A stretch of DNA of 64,000 nucleotides, taken from assembly GCA_024734555.1 (NCBI GenBank), contig JANPWX010000081.1, forward strand, positions 2,130,431-2,194,430, read 5' to 3'. Under the pieces are notes generated by a model, which made no database searches, had not been told where the DNA came from, and was given only the letters and a program-made list of their open reading frames with translations. Made by a program: the position numbers and the translations under genes. Positions 27,220 to 38,316 of the stretch are shown in pieces (within the stretch, counting starts at the first letter, position 1; each line of letters begins with the position of its first letter). This DNA comes from Trochalopteron elliotii (taxonomy: Eukaryota > Chordata > Aves > Passeriformes > Leiothrichidae).

Positions 27220-27937
27220 TGTGCAGCCTCGTTGGTCATATGGACCGACACAAATTCCAGAAGCGAGCGAGGTGACAACCCCGTCTGTGACAGCGACGTG
27301 AGAGCGATGCCCGGGTCCTAGAGAGAGCCCGGTGTCCCTTGGCCCCAGGCACGCTGCTACAGTATAGCCGGCACTAAGGAAAAGGGATCGGCTTCTCCTT
27401 TGAAGATCCTGAATAAACAAGGCTGTTTATTCAGGAGCACAGGCAGGAATAGCGAAGGGGTCCGGGGATGCAGGATAGAAGCTCAGGGATGCAACAGCCT
27501 CGAATAAAATGCAGGGATGAGAGTGAGGAGGGGGCCAAGGGCACAGGGTTATAAACGAGACCACCAGGGCGGGTCTGAGGGTCGGGGTCCAACAGGGATG
27601 GGAAAAAGTGCTGCAAAAGGGTAAATATAAACTAAGGGACTAATGGGTTACAGGGGTGTAACACTGTGGCAAATTTAACCCAATGGGGTTCAAGAGAAGG
27701 GAGAACATTCTAGGAGGATTGCATATATGGTGAACAGGGCTGAACAGGGTAACATAAACTTAACAAACCAATAGAACAACGAAATGTAAGAAATACTAAC
27801 ATGTCTGCCAAGGTCCATGGGAGGAAAGTTTTCCTCACCATGATCTAAAAGGTTATTTTTCCCCATTTGCCTCTGTCCTTCTGTCCTTCCAGGACTGACG
27901 CATAGCTACCTGAGGGATAAGCCCCTGAGCCTCCACA
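27220..27937 (-). mobile_element. LTR of an avian endogenous retrovirus-like element
   Basis: On the minus strand the 718 bases run from TGTGGAGGCTC to GAGGCTGCACA, inverted ends matching at 9 of 11 positions. Inside are a TATA-like TTTATAA near 27556-27550 and, about 125 bases on, an AATAAA within a perfect 11-base-arm hairpin. The order fits U3, R and U5. The U5 part retains many CpGs, suggesting a fairly recent insertion. No flanking duplication and no primer-binding site were seen. A purine-rich AAGGATGGG precedes the start, so it could be a 3' LTR of a decayed element. No coding region was recognised. The exact family is not identified. Confidence 0.65.
27408..27435 (-). terminator. LTR poly(A)-signal hairpin
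   Basis: cctgaataaac, a six-base spacer and gtttattcagg form a perfect inverted repeat with 11-base arms. Each strand carries an AATAAA. Its place downstream of a TATA-like box inside an LTR fits a retroviral-type poly(A) hairpin. Confidence 0.55.
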
Positions 27938-30900
27938 CCCATCCTTAAAAAAAAACAACCAAAACCAAAAAAACACCCCAAACTCCTCAAAGACACAAAT
28001 CAAGGAAAAAAACACCTATACAATCAAAAGAGAACCAGCATACCTTCCCACAGAGACTATAATCACCTGCATCAATACCTTAAAAAAAGAAGGAATCTCT
28101 CACTGAAAGTTTTCAGTGTTAGAGACATTGAGAGTAAGATAAGACAGAAAATCAAGTCCAAGGTTATCAGGGAGGAATGGGACCCCAGGCCTACATGTTC
28201 CTAAATGCATGGAGAGCCCAGCAGGAATGGGAGATGGGGGCTGGAGGGGCAGAGCCTGCTCTGTAAGTAAAGCTATGTATTAGAAGTGGCACAAAGGAAA
28301 ATGTTAATGAAGCACGAAAAAATGGGACTCAGTAGGGAAATTAGTGGAGGGGAATAAAAACCTCAGCAGGAGGAAAGGCAACACGGAGTGTTAAGCAAAT
28401 GAATTGCACTGGAAGGGATCCCTGGATCAGGTTTGTGGTGAGATGCTGTTCATGGGATTTGTTAAAAACATGAGGGGAGAGGGGTTAATGAGGCTGTGGT
28501 AATGAACACAACCCTGCAGTGCTGGCCACCTGATGGGGAGCTCTGGGTGGCTCCAGTCATGGGGAATTTTGGCTGGAGCCTGTGCCAGAGTGGGGTGGGA
28601 ATAGGACATCCTTGTCACCAAGGGGTGGAGGCTGGTGGGAGGTGGGGCTGGTGCTGTGGGCTAAGGGGAGGCCTGGGACACCATTCCATTCTGCTGCCCA
28701 TGAGGACAGTGTGGGATGGGGATGGAGGTGAGGTTGGGCACAGGGACAGGCAGCCTGGGTGGGAGAGGGAAGTGCCTGATGGTGATGGTACAGCCAGAGC
28801 TGCCTTCAGTTATCCAGCACTATAGACCACTGCAGGGGACTGTGGGCAGCCAGGCCAGGACATCACAAGCAAAAAAAATTTTACTGCAAAGTAAAAGTCA
28901 ACATGTTTTTTGGGAGACATAGAGTATCCAAAGGATTGGGGAACTTTATAAAGAATCCTTATACACTGAAAAAAGTGTGGGGGGAGTAGACACTCCCATG
29001 TTCACAGCCCCTGATAAAAGCCTACAGTACTGCAGCTTTGCAGTGTGAAAATAGGAAACTCTGGGGCATCATGTAAGTACCTGCAGCTAAAAGACCTAGA
29101 GATGCAAATAGTCTTTTCCCTTCATGTACTGTTTTGACTTACACTTTTTCTTAATGTAGAAGAGGAAGCTGAGAAAAACAGGTAGAAAAAAACACAAGCA
29201 TGGTAAGTCATTGAAAGGCGTTTGTCTGCCTGCAAGGCCTTGTTGAAGAAGGGCTTTGAGCTTATCAGTGAGGTTAAAAAAAAGACGGGGGGGGGGAGAA
29301 AGAAAAGATGAAAGAAGCTAAGTTATAGGCTTGATGCCTTTTATTATCTTCTGCCAATGCTGGAAGGCCATGCCAGCTCTGCCAGGTGTTTCAGAAGAAT
29401 AACAAAAGCAGACGTTAGATTGAGCCAATGTGCTTGCAGCCACTTCCTTAGAATCAAAATTCCTGAAGGAACTTCAGCAACTGTTTCGTAAAATACTGCT
29501 CTGCTGCTGAAAAACACAGGCTGTTATAATTTAACATAAAGCTGAATTAATGCACATTGTCAAGCTTTATCTATTTTGACACAACTGATTCTGGTTCTTT
29601 TTTTTTTTAATTGAATGTTTCACAGGCTCAGCAGAGCAAAGGGCTTGTGTGAGCATGTCTGGGGATGTGTGTTTCACTTCATGAATGTACACACACACAC
29701 AAGGAAGTCTTGTGTTTCATGCCTCTCTCTGTCTGTGTGCATACTGCTATGTATTCATGTATCTGGCATTTATTCTAGCATACCTAATATTTTCTAATTT
29801 CTAATCACATATTTGTGGTTGGTAGGAAAAACCCCAGTAGTTTCGTGTCTTATCATCTGCAGCTGGTTGCAGCCTTTATCTAAACATTCACTGTGGGATG
29901 CAGCAGGGAATTATATTGGCAACTGCCATTAATCTTGTGTGCAAAAAGAAGCATCTCCTACATCAGTGTTAGAATAAACCCATTTGTCTGGTGAATGAGG
30001 CACAACTAAAAATTACCCTGATGCAGAAGCAAAAATCCTCTCATGATGATACTTTTGATCATGTACTAGCCCACCTGAGGCCATCAGGAAGGGCATCTTT
30101 AGTGCAAACTGAACAGCAAGGAGTTTTAATTGAGCTGTTTTAGTTTTATTTTGGGACATGTTACCTGGTTTGAAATAGCTCTAACCTCACACAGTGTTGC
30201 AACACCACCAGTGTATAAAAACACCCTTGTGTAAATCTCCCTATATACACAATACCAGAGTTTTGTTCCTCCAAACACTTCGGAGTTCCACTCTGCCTCT
30301 TTTGTCCCCTGAATGTCCCCTGAATGACCTGGTGTGGCCCAGGTGTGGTCCTTGACTGCTGTGGTCCCAGCTGGACCATGCTGCCTCACAGGCCAACTGC
30401 TCAGCTGTTTGCTGGCCGCCTCCAGGTCTGAAGGGAAGGAGCTTTTGCCTTGCTGAGGTGAGAGCAGGGCTCTGGGGGTGAGCAGGGATGTGGCTTTCTC
30501 CCTTACACAGCAGAGTGGTGGCAGTGGCTGCAGCAGCTGGGAGGTGTGGAGATGCTGGCAGCACTTCAGGGCACACGGGCATGAAGAAGTGAGAAGATCA
30601 CATGTGCCAGGGACCAAGGAATCTTCTACAGCCTCATGGAGGTCTAACTGATGGATTTACTGAACTTGTCCTTGACTTCATATAATAATGTGTTCTTAAA
30701 GACTCTCATCTTATTTAGTATTGCTGTTAATAGTCTGGACGAGATGATAGCTCCTAAAGGTCACGGTGTGTTGTTGGCTTGGGTCATCAAGTAGAGCATG
30801 TGTGAAGGAAACAAATAAAGGAATGCTGAGTGAATTAACAGAATTTCTTGGTTTACTGTATTAGAAATATATGTATATAATTATCACTTTTTTCCTAATA

Positions 30901-32447
30901 CTTGCTGCAAATTTAGACATAACAGTAAGTTGGTGTGAGCTTGCTGTTATTCCTGGAGATGATTTTTTTTGAGAAAAAGCCTCTTCCATTCAGCAAGGAA
31001 GACAATAAAATACTCTGTTGTTGTTTTTTCTTTTCCTGTATCTGTGCATGTGTTCACAGAGCAGTGTGAGAGTGAGAGAGAGAAAGCGGAAAGCCTTACA
31101 AGCAGTGGGTTGCTTTTGTCAGCAAATAGGGACAACTTGCTTGGACTCAGCTTTTTACAAGCATGTGCCAGCTATTAAATAAATGTCATATCCATTGTAA
31201 TGCTCAGATAATAACAACAAAATGAAGACTTTGCATCTGGTAAACGATTGCCAAGCTGACTAACATAAGCCTTGGGTTGGCAAGCAGTAGGGGGTTTAGG
31301 CAATAGGATGAAAGAGCACCTTGTATTTGTGGAGTCCCACAGTTCACTTCTATAGCTTCAAGATTTCCTTAACTCTCATCCCTCCCTTAACCACAGGTGA
31401 TTTTATACCAAGTTTTTGGCACTATGAGCTACTACTTATTTGCTGCAGTCATATTCCTCAGCTGGTGAGCAGCATTATCAGCTTATGGGGTTCATGTATG
31501 GAAATGTTACGCCTTGGTTGGTCTCAGCAGGCCCATTTTTCTTGCACAGATTTATGGCACTTTCTAGAAAGTTGATATGCTTGCTCAGAGCCAAAACAAA
31601 TTCCTGGTGAGCCTGAGTCAAGAAGAGGAAGATTTATTGGTTTCCAGCCTGACTGCACACATGCACTCAGAGGCAGCCAAAATGGGTCACAAGCAGGGAG
31701 GTGCCCACTGGGGCTGGGCCCTGGATGGGTCCTGCTGCTCCTGCACCTTAACGGGGGGGATCCTGTCCATGCAGGGTGTCAGAACTTCAGCCCCACTCTG
31801 CACAAAGCTGGTAGCTGTCCTTCACTGCAGGGCACCCAGGTGCAGAAGTGACTGTATGGAGCACCACAGGAGCTTGGAAGCTGCCCCTGGGCAAAGAGTG
31901 CAGGCAGCTTTTGCTGGTTGCATGTGGATGGGTTTGGAAGCATTTGTGCTTCATGCAGCACTGCAGGCACTGTACCTGCTATGTGTACCCAGCCCAGCAA
32001 GGCTGGGGATGCTCTGCTGCAGGCACTACCACAGAGTGAACCACACACACTGGCACCTGCAGACTTTTCATGCATCCTGCACACCCTGCTTTCCCTCTTT
32101 TTCCCCATCCTAGCTGAAAAGTCACGGGTGTTTCTTCCACTCAGCTTAGCTGTCCCCCTCCCTGGTTTCTCGTGCCCCATCAGTGCAGCAGAGCAGAGCT
32201 GCCCACACAGCCCCATGGGGCTGGCAGGGTGTGCTGGGCTCCCAAAGGGGAGCAGCAAGCCCAGGGCTGGGCTGGGCAGCACTCCCTGGCTGAGCAAGGG
32301 CCATCAGGGGCTGTGCAGCAGGTGACCAGCATGGACTGCCCTGAGCTGTGTCTGATACATGGGGAACAGAGGAGATGTGTGGCCTGGTTGAGAAGGGAAC
32401 CTCCAACCTCCCCAGTGCTGCTGACCTGGCCAGCAGGACCTCAGGAT
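27938..32447. other. Intergenic, no gene recognised
   Basis: Includes A/C-rich sequence beside the LTR (27947-27980), a plus-strand G-rich part (28540-28790), a G run near 29287-29296, and a GC-rich patch at 31600-32400 with overlapping open frames lacking homology. Confidence 0.55.
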
Positions 32448-32535
32448 TTCTATATTTCTATCTATTTATCTATGTATCTGTGCATGTATCTATCTATCTA
32501 TTCATCCATCCATCCCTCCATCCATCTCTCTATTG
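32448..32535 (+). repeat. Tetranucleotide microsatellite (TATC then CATC)
   Basis: Imperfect TATC units (ctatctatctattc) change into CATC/CCTC units (atccatccatccctccatcc). It is compound simple sequence. Confidence 0.9.
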
Positions 32536-33503
32536 AAAAGGTAGGGCAAAGATTGTGAAGTCAAGGAGTAAATGGCAGCACGTCATCAAGGCAGACAAAA
32601 TCAAAGAGAACTACTTTTCCCCTCTCCCAGAGAGCAAAGGAAACACACTGACCAGTCCTTAAAATAAGGAGGATATTTTGCTGAACGTACATAAGGAAAA
32701 CATTCCTAAGAGCCACTCAGGAACACCAGGTTTTATTAGGAGTCATAAATCATGGGATCACAGGTGTGGGGGAAAGGAGTGGAGCTATCCTCCCTCTTGC
32801 TTAATTGAATTCAACAGAGTCATCAAGGGGGGCTGCTGTGCTTTGTGGATTGTAGAGTTTTCAGGGAAGACTTCAGTACAGCAAAGCACACACTGACTGA
32901 CTTATGTAGGAGTGAATCCAGAGTAACTCAAGTCTGGGAGAGTAGATGTGGGATGTATATTTATTTCCTCAAGTGAATGAAATGAAGAAATTCCCACCTT
33001 CTCCTTCACTATACTATTGAATTCATGGCAAACATATGATGTTTTTGCCTTTGAATTTTATTATTTTCCACCACATTATTTCTACCACCAAAAGGTAGCT
33101 CAAAGGCAGCATCGTGACACAGCTGACTGGAGTCTGGGTATCAAAGCCTACACACTTCCTAGATCAGGGAGATGTGTGATCAGCCTCTCTGATGGGAACA
33201 CACACTTCCCAAAGCCCCAGAGAGGGTTTTCCTAACATTATGCCTGGTGGCAAGGAGACTATCAAGTGTTGGACTGAATCAATCTGGTCTGAAGGTCCTG
33301 TCAGGGATGAGGCAGGAAGCGTGGGGCTGGCAAACCCCCAAAAGCTTGGGGAGCACAGGAGGTTCCCAACTTCAGCAGGGGAGAAAACTCCAAACCAGGG
33401 GGAGCTGAGCACTGAGGTGATGCCAGCAGGGATTTGGCCAGTGCAGGATGGCAAGGACTGCTGGGTTAGTGCTGGACCTCCACAAAAACTCCTGCACCAT
33501 TTA
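32536..33503. other. Sequence just past the DMD poly(A) site
   Basis: The immediate downstream flank of DMD. I see no second gene, and no transposon is recognised. Confidence 0.6.
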
Positions 33504-35944
33504 TATAACATAATTGCGTGCTTTATTGATATACACAGTAAAGCAGTATATAATACAATAGTAAGGCATATATTTGGTGAAATTTGGTATGTTGTGAAAA
33601 AATGCAGTAAAACAGAAGTTTATAAAAATAATTAGTAAATGTTACAGTGTTGGTGTTAAAACACAATATATTATGATATCCAAGTAATAAACCAGTACTG
33701 AGTAACGATGAAATAACATGCCATATGGTATTTATGTATTCAACTACACTGATTATGTTTTACAGTTTAATACTTTGTCATTATAAGGAATATGAAATAA
33801 TTCCCAAATTATGCTTAGAAAAGCAGCAATAAAGCTTTCAACTTTTTAAATACTTTTTGACAGACTCACTCCAAAACTAAGATCTAGAAAGTAAAACAAA
33901 CAAAACAAAACCCTGATGAAAACAATCGTGCAATCTGTTTTTCCTCCATAATTTTTCTGAAGAGAAAGTTTAATGTATAAGGGGGGAAAAAAGAAGAAAC
34001 CCATCTCTTTCTCAAACTGCAATTTAAACCTTCCGATAAAAAAGGCCGTGAGAAACAGTAAGGGTTCCTATTGTACTCAAGTGTTAAAAAGCTCTTTATT
34101 AGGAAAGCAGAGGTTTGGGGGGGGGATTGTACTTTTTTTTTGTAAATGATTAACGTTGTTGTTATTACTTAAACAATGAGACCTGGTCAAACAATGGACA
34201 CGTGGTGATGATGTAACATTGTCATACGTAATTGTCAGGAACACCACAAAACCAAAGTGAGGTAGAAATAGCATGACTAGCCATGTTCAATGTTAACTAG
34301 CATTCAAAATAAAATCTTTCCCAAGTTTAATTACACTTCATACAAGAAGAGGTAACAGATTTTTTTACTCTTGCAATATAAAGTCAGATGGGTGTGTTTC
34401 TATGTATTTTATGGTAAAATTAAAAGCTGGTTAAGAAAATGAAGTGGTAAAGCTTTCGCTGACAGCACCTCAATACCCAAACCTCTCTCTCACAGAGCTG
34501 CAGTCAAGCTGGCTAATCTGTTTCTGTATCAGCTCCTCTCTTTCTCACCTTACTGTTAATTGTGCAGGGGTTACTTGTACAGAGAAATGGGGAAGGAGAA
34601 AGGACCAGGGCCTTTGTTTTGGTAATAAATATTCATGGAGCAGTGTGACTACCTTCACCTGATCACCATTCCAGGCTAGAACAGCAGTAACTCTTCCACA
34701 ACCTTTCCCAAAGGTGGCTTGCAGCACCTCAGCTCCTTGGGACAGGCTGCTGCAGCAGGATGAGACACCGACAGTGGAAAGCTCAAGGAGCTCCGTGCTC
34801 ATTCCCAGCCCTGGGGGCTGGACAGAGCTCTGTGGGCACCCCATTTGTGCTTGGGGTCAGGAGCCCACCCCACACGGGGCTGGGGGGAGAATCTCTCTTC
34901 TCTTCTCTCCTCTGCAGCAAAGGTGACAATGGGGGAGAGCTGTCCCCAGCCCTGCTGAGCCATCGAACCCCAGGGTTCAACCAGTAAGGCAATGTCAACG
35001 TTCCTTTACTAAAAGTATCCAGGAATTTAGTCAGCAGAGGAAACACTGGCACACAGGATGGTCATTAACTTCTTTCCTTTCCTTCTTTCTTCTGAGTTTT
35101 TTATTTTTTAATTGATTTTTTTTTTGCAGGCTGTCATGTAATGTGCTCTTTCATTTAATTATTGCAAACTAGCTGTGTAATTGCTAGTTGCTGTCCAAAA
35201 CCAGGACAGTAAGTCATGTAATTCTTAATTTTACTGGAAAGATAAAACGTAACTACCTTCATCAGAAGTTCAGGTTTTTTTGGTTATATTTTCTAAGCCA
35301 CCCCTAGTCAGACAAAACCAATGAGAAATGTAAGGTGGCCATCCTGGTGTCACTGCAGGAAATATTTTTTTTTTCTTTTTGACAGGCAAGGAAAAGAACA
35401 CATGAATCTCTCTGATGCTGTTACAGAGCTGAAATGAAACTAAACAAATGCACTGCCTCAGTATATTTTTTTTGTGTTTTTTTTAAAGGGGGTTTCTATA
35501 AACAATTATTTTTATAAAGCACACTTTAGTTTACAATCTTTCATTATAACTGTTATAAATTTTTTTTTTAAACAACCCGAAATGCGTTCCATATAAAGAA
35601 ATGGCAAGTTATTTAGCTATCAAGATTTTACATGTAGTTCTCTTATAATTTTTGTACAATTGCATAGACGTGTAAAACCTGCCATTGTTAACAAAACAGT
35701 AACAGACTTAGGAAACTACTGAAATCTACAGTATAGTACCACTACCCTTCACAAAAATATAGATTTGTTTTCTTGTAAACTCTTACAGTCTAATCCTCTT
35801 TGTAGTATGAATATTATAAAAACCATGCGGAACGCCTGAAGTTGTAAAACACATCTTGCTATTCTAACACCTTGTCGTCGGTCATCACGGTCACTAAGGT
35901 TTCCATCGCTCTTCCCAAGTCGTCTGCCATGTGGAAAAGGCTCC
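33504..35944 (-). other. DMD: DMD 3' untranslated region
   Basis: About 2.4 kb follows the main-frame stop and ends at the poly(A) site near 33504 (estimated by comparison, plus or minus about 10 bases). Human has roughly 2.7 kb. Several long blocks match the human 3' UTR as I remember it: just after the stop down to about 35560, a short block near 34240-34275, and the final block at about 33505-33790. Strong bird-mammal conservation of this UTR is established. The region is AT-rich, with T and A runs on the plus strand. The first 86 bases also encode the alternative tail. I see no transposon insertion in it. Open frames in it other than the alternative tail have no support. Confidence 0.93.
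33522..33527 (-). terminator. DMD: DMD poly(A) signal AATAAA
   Basis: The minus strand reads AATAAA here, in the context TATCAATAAAGCACGC, which matches the end of the human DMD transcript as I recall it. Cleavage would fall about 15-20 bases further on, near 33504. Another minus-strand AATAAA lies near 34090-34095 in the UTR and could give a shorter transcript, but nothing in the sequence shows it is used. Confidence 0.9.
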
Positions 35945-35956
35945 CTACATTGTGGC
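35859..35956 (-). CDS. DMD: Dystrophin alternative C-terminus (exon 79 read after exon 78 skipping)
   Basis: When exon 77 is joined directly to exon 79, the leftover G plus GC makes Gly. The next 31 codons are open, from HNVGSLFHMADDLGRAME to VMTDDKVLE, ending at TAG 35861-35859. The human alternative tail as I remember it is also exactly 31 residues. It is identical for the first 18 residues and differs at six positions after that. The tail ends without the KPVREATM sequence of the main form. In mammals this isoform is the embryonic, brain and non-muscle form and is re-expressed in myotonic dystrophy. Length and sequence conservation across a bird-mammal split, in a stretch that is formally 3' UTR of the main transcript, argue for a real protein product. 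Expression in this species is inferred. Confidence 0.9.
35945..35956 (-). CDS. DMD: Dystrophin exon 79, terminal coding part (main frame)
   Basis: After the acceptor cttttccag the last exon reads GCC ACA ATG TAG, giving Ala-Thr-Met and stop. Human ends Asp-Thr-Met, so the antepenultimate residue is changed while exon position and stop are the same. The end of the protein made with exon 78 included is therefore KPVREATM. The rest of exon 79 is 3' UTR for this transcript. The first 12 bases are also read in a second frame when exon 78 is skipped. Confidence 0.95.
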   Translation of the reverse strand, partial: ATM

Positions 35957-37823
35957 CTGGAAAAGAAAAGTCAAAGAAGAAATTAATAAGGAGGATGTGG
36001 CAGCCTGTGGATAGGAGAACTCCCCAGATCTGTCATTCTCCGTGTGCTGCTCGCCGCCATCCCCAGAGACTTCCAAAGGTCTCCTGGAGGAGTCCAACAG
36101 GTTGTCATCTGCAAAAGCTGCCAGGTTTGTACAACACTCTAACAGCAATACTGGCTTGAATGGCTATGGCAAACCGCCCTGCAAATAAGCCATCACCCCC
36201 CATGGTGATGAAGCTTCATCATTATCAATGTTCACCAAAAGCAACAATTAAGTCCACTGACATCACAGAAGAGTTTCTGACTGATGCTGCAAGTGTCTGA
36301 GCATCCAGTGTTTTTTACCAAGGAGAAAAAGACAAACGGATCAGTAGTAATTAACTAAATCATGAAAGCCAAGAGGTCTTAGCAGGACACCTGCAAAGAT
36401 AGATATAGTGATGACCAAACTAAGCAGCTCAGTTCATTCAATCATTTTTAAAATATTCTTTTCTTTTTAGACAGCAGTTCAGCATAAAGAAAGGTGCCAC
36501 AGTTACCAGCTAACTACTATGCAGAGTTCACTTGTGCATTTCCCCTCACCCATAACCACTCTGAAGTTCTAAGATGGTATAACCACAAATGCTTAAATAG
36601 ATACAATGAATAAATACACAGTACACTTCTGGAGATGAAACCTGAAACTTCCCACACTCATGTCACCAGTGCAGCAAATGGTGATGGGTGGTAAGAAATG
36701 GCTTCATCACAATTACAGACCAAATAAACTCAAGGACGGGGAGACTGAATTGCCAAAAATTGACATTTTTGCCCCTGGAATTCCTTGTCTGGTCTCCCAC
36801 TGCTGTTTAGGAAAGTTTCTCTCTCTTCCAAGTCCTGTGTGAGATTTTCAGACCTCTATGACTGTCTCAGATACCCTCTGGCACCTCAAATGACAGAAAC
36901 ATCATGGTTTAAACAGCTGAACCTTATCTGGAGTCTCCCTTGTGAAAAAACATGACTGAAAAGAGGACATGACTGAGATCTAGGCACCCTACAAGATGAG
37001 CATCCAAACCAAGGACTGAGTGTTCAAGATTTCTTGCAAGGACAAGGAAGAACGAGCAGACAGAAGGTCTTTAAGCAAGCAGAAGGAAATTATACTCCAC
37101 ACAGCACATAACTGTATTACTGAACTCATCACCACAGGCTGATGTTGAGGCCAAACACATAAATGAGTTAAAAAAGGAGTTAGAAAATAATCGCTGAAGA
37201 AAGATTTATTTAGATGCAAAGAAGTGCACATGACCTCCAACTCAAGAAGTGTCCACGGTGCAGAGTGCCAACTGAACATTTATAAGAAGTGAAGTATTAC
37301 TCAATAAAATTGTATGTCACCCTGGCCTGAGGGGGTTTGATTTACTCTCAGGGAGCACTTGTGACAGAGGTTTTTTCTGGAAAAACACAGGAAGTGCAAT
37401 GCCATCTGCCCACAACTCTGGTTCTCAGAAATGCTTTGCAGTAGGTCTGGATGCTGAGTCCTCAGCATGGCCCTTGAGGAAGGTGCACCCAAATGAGGGA
37501 AGGACAGGACCAGGGCATCAAGGATGCAGCTTTCATACAGTCCCTACCTGTAACATGCTGGAGCTTCACTGACCATTGCACACCTACATGGTGCCTTCCC
37601 CTTCTGACACAACTGCAATGGCAATGAACCTTCCCTGTGGGGAGAATCAGACTCATCATCCTCTTCCCAGTGCTTGTATATTGTGGCAGTCATGCACTGC
37701 TGGCATTTCCACAGTAAATAAGAGCCTGGAGTGATCTTAGGTCAGCAGCTTTTGTGGAATAAATACAAAATACCTTAAAACTATCAGCAAAAATAAAACT
37801 AAAAACTATTTTTAAAAAGTTAT

Positions 37824-37860
37824 TTTTAATAACTTATATTTAAAATATAAGTTATTAAAA
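37824..37860. repeat. AT-rich palindrome, 18-base perfect arms
   Basis: ttttaataacttatattt is followed, after a single base, by its exact reverse complement. Outer sequence (37814-37821 and 37862-37869) extends the pairing with a small bulge. It sits about 75 bases from the CR1 fragment in intron 78 and is flanked by a near-identical direct repeat (37765-37788 and 37917-37940). Confidence 0.85.
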
Positions 37861-37934
37861 GAACTTTTTTATATTTTAAAAAGTTTATTTTTAAAAAATA
37901 AAACTTAAAACTATTAACAAAAATACCTTAGAAC

Positions 37935-38316
37935 TATTCAGAGAACCACAGAATGGTTTGGGTTGGAAGGGAACTTAGGAACCATCTAGTTCTAACCTCC
38001 CTGCCATGGGCAGGGATGTCACTCACTCAACCTGACTGCTCAGGACCCCATCCAACCTGGTCTCAAACCTTTCCAGGGGTGGGGCATCCACAACTCTGGG
38101 CAACCTGTGTCAGTGTCTCACCACCCTCAGTTAAAAATTGCTTTCAAGCATCTGGTCTAAACCTGCTTTTTTTCAGTTTAAAACCACTGCCCCTTGTCCT
38201 GTCACTATCTGCCCACATAAAAGTCTCTCCCTCCCTTTTGTAAGTCCCTTTAAGGTACTGGAAGGTCCCCCCGAGGCCTCCTCTTCTCCAGCCTGAACAA
38301 TCTCAGGAGCTTTTTT
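37935..38316 (-). mobile_element. CR1 LINE 3' fragment in DMD intron 78
   Basis: The plus strand reads as the reverse of a CR1 3' end. It starts with a degenerate ATTCTRTG-type tail (accacagaatggtttgggtt), continues with ccatgggcagggatgtca and ccatccaacctggt, and ends at ctcttctccagcctgaac. It is a 5'-truncated, old-looking copy of about 380 bases with no coding capacity, in the same orientation as DMD. Confidence 0.92.

Noticed and set aside
31577..32297. Overlapping 172-178-codon frames on both strands
   Set aside because: They overlap on opposite strands in a GC-rich patch, with no recognisable family.
1..33503. Exons of TAB3 or GK, the usual neighbours downstream of DMD
   Set aside because: None of the open frames resembles the TAB3 or GK protein as I know them. 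The genes probably lie beyond the window.
33192..33635. 147-codon plus-strand frame across the DMD poly(A) site
   Set aside because: It runs antisense through the conserved UTR end and downstream flank, without homology or conserved frame.
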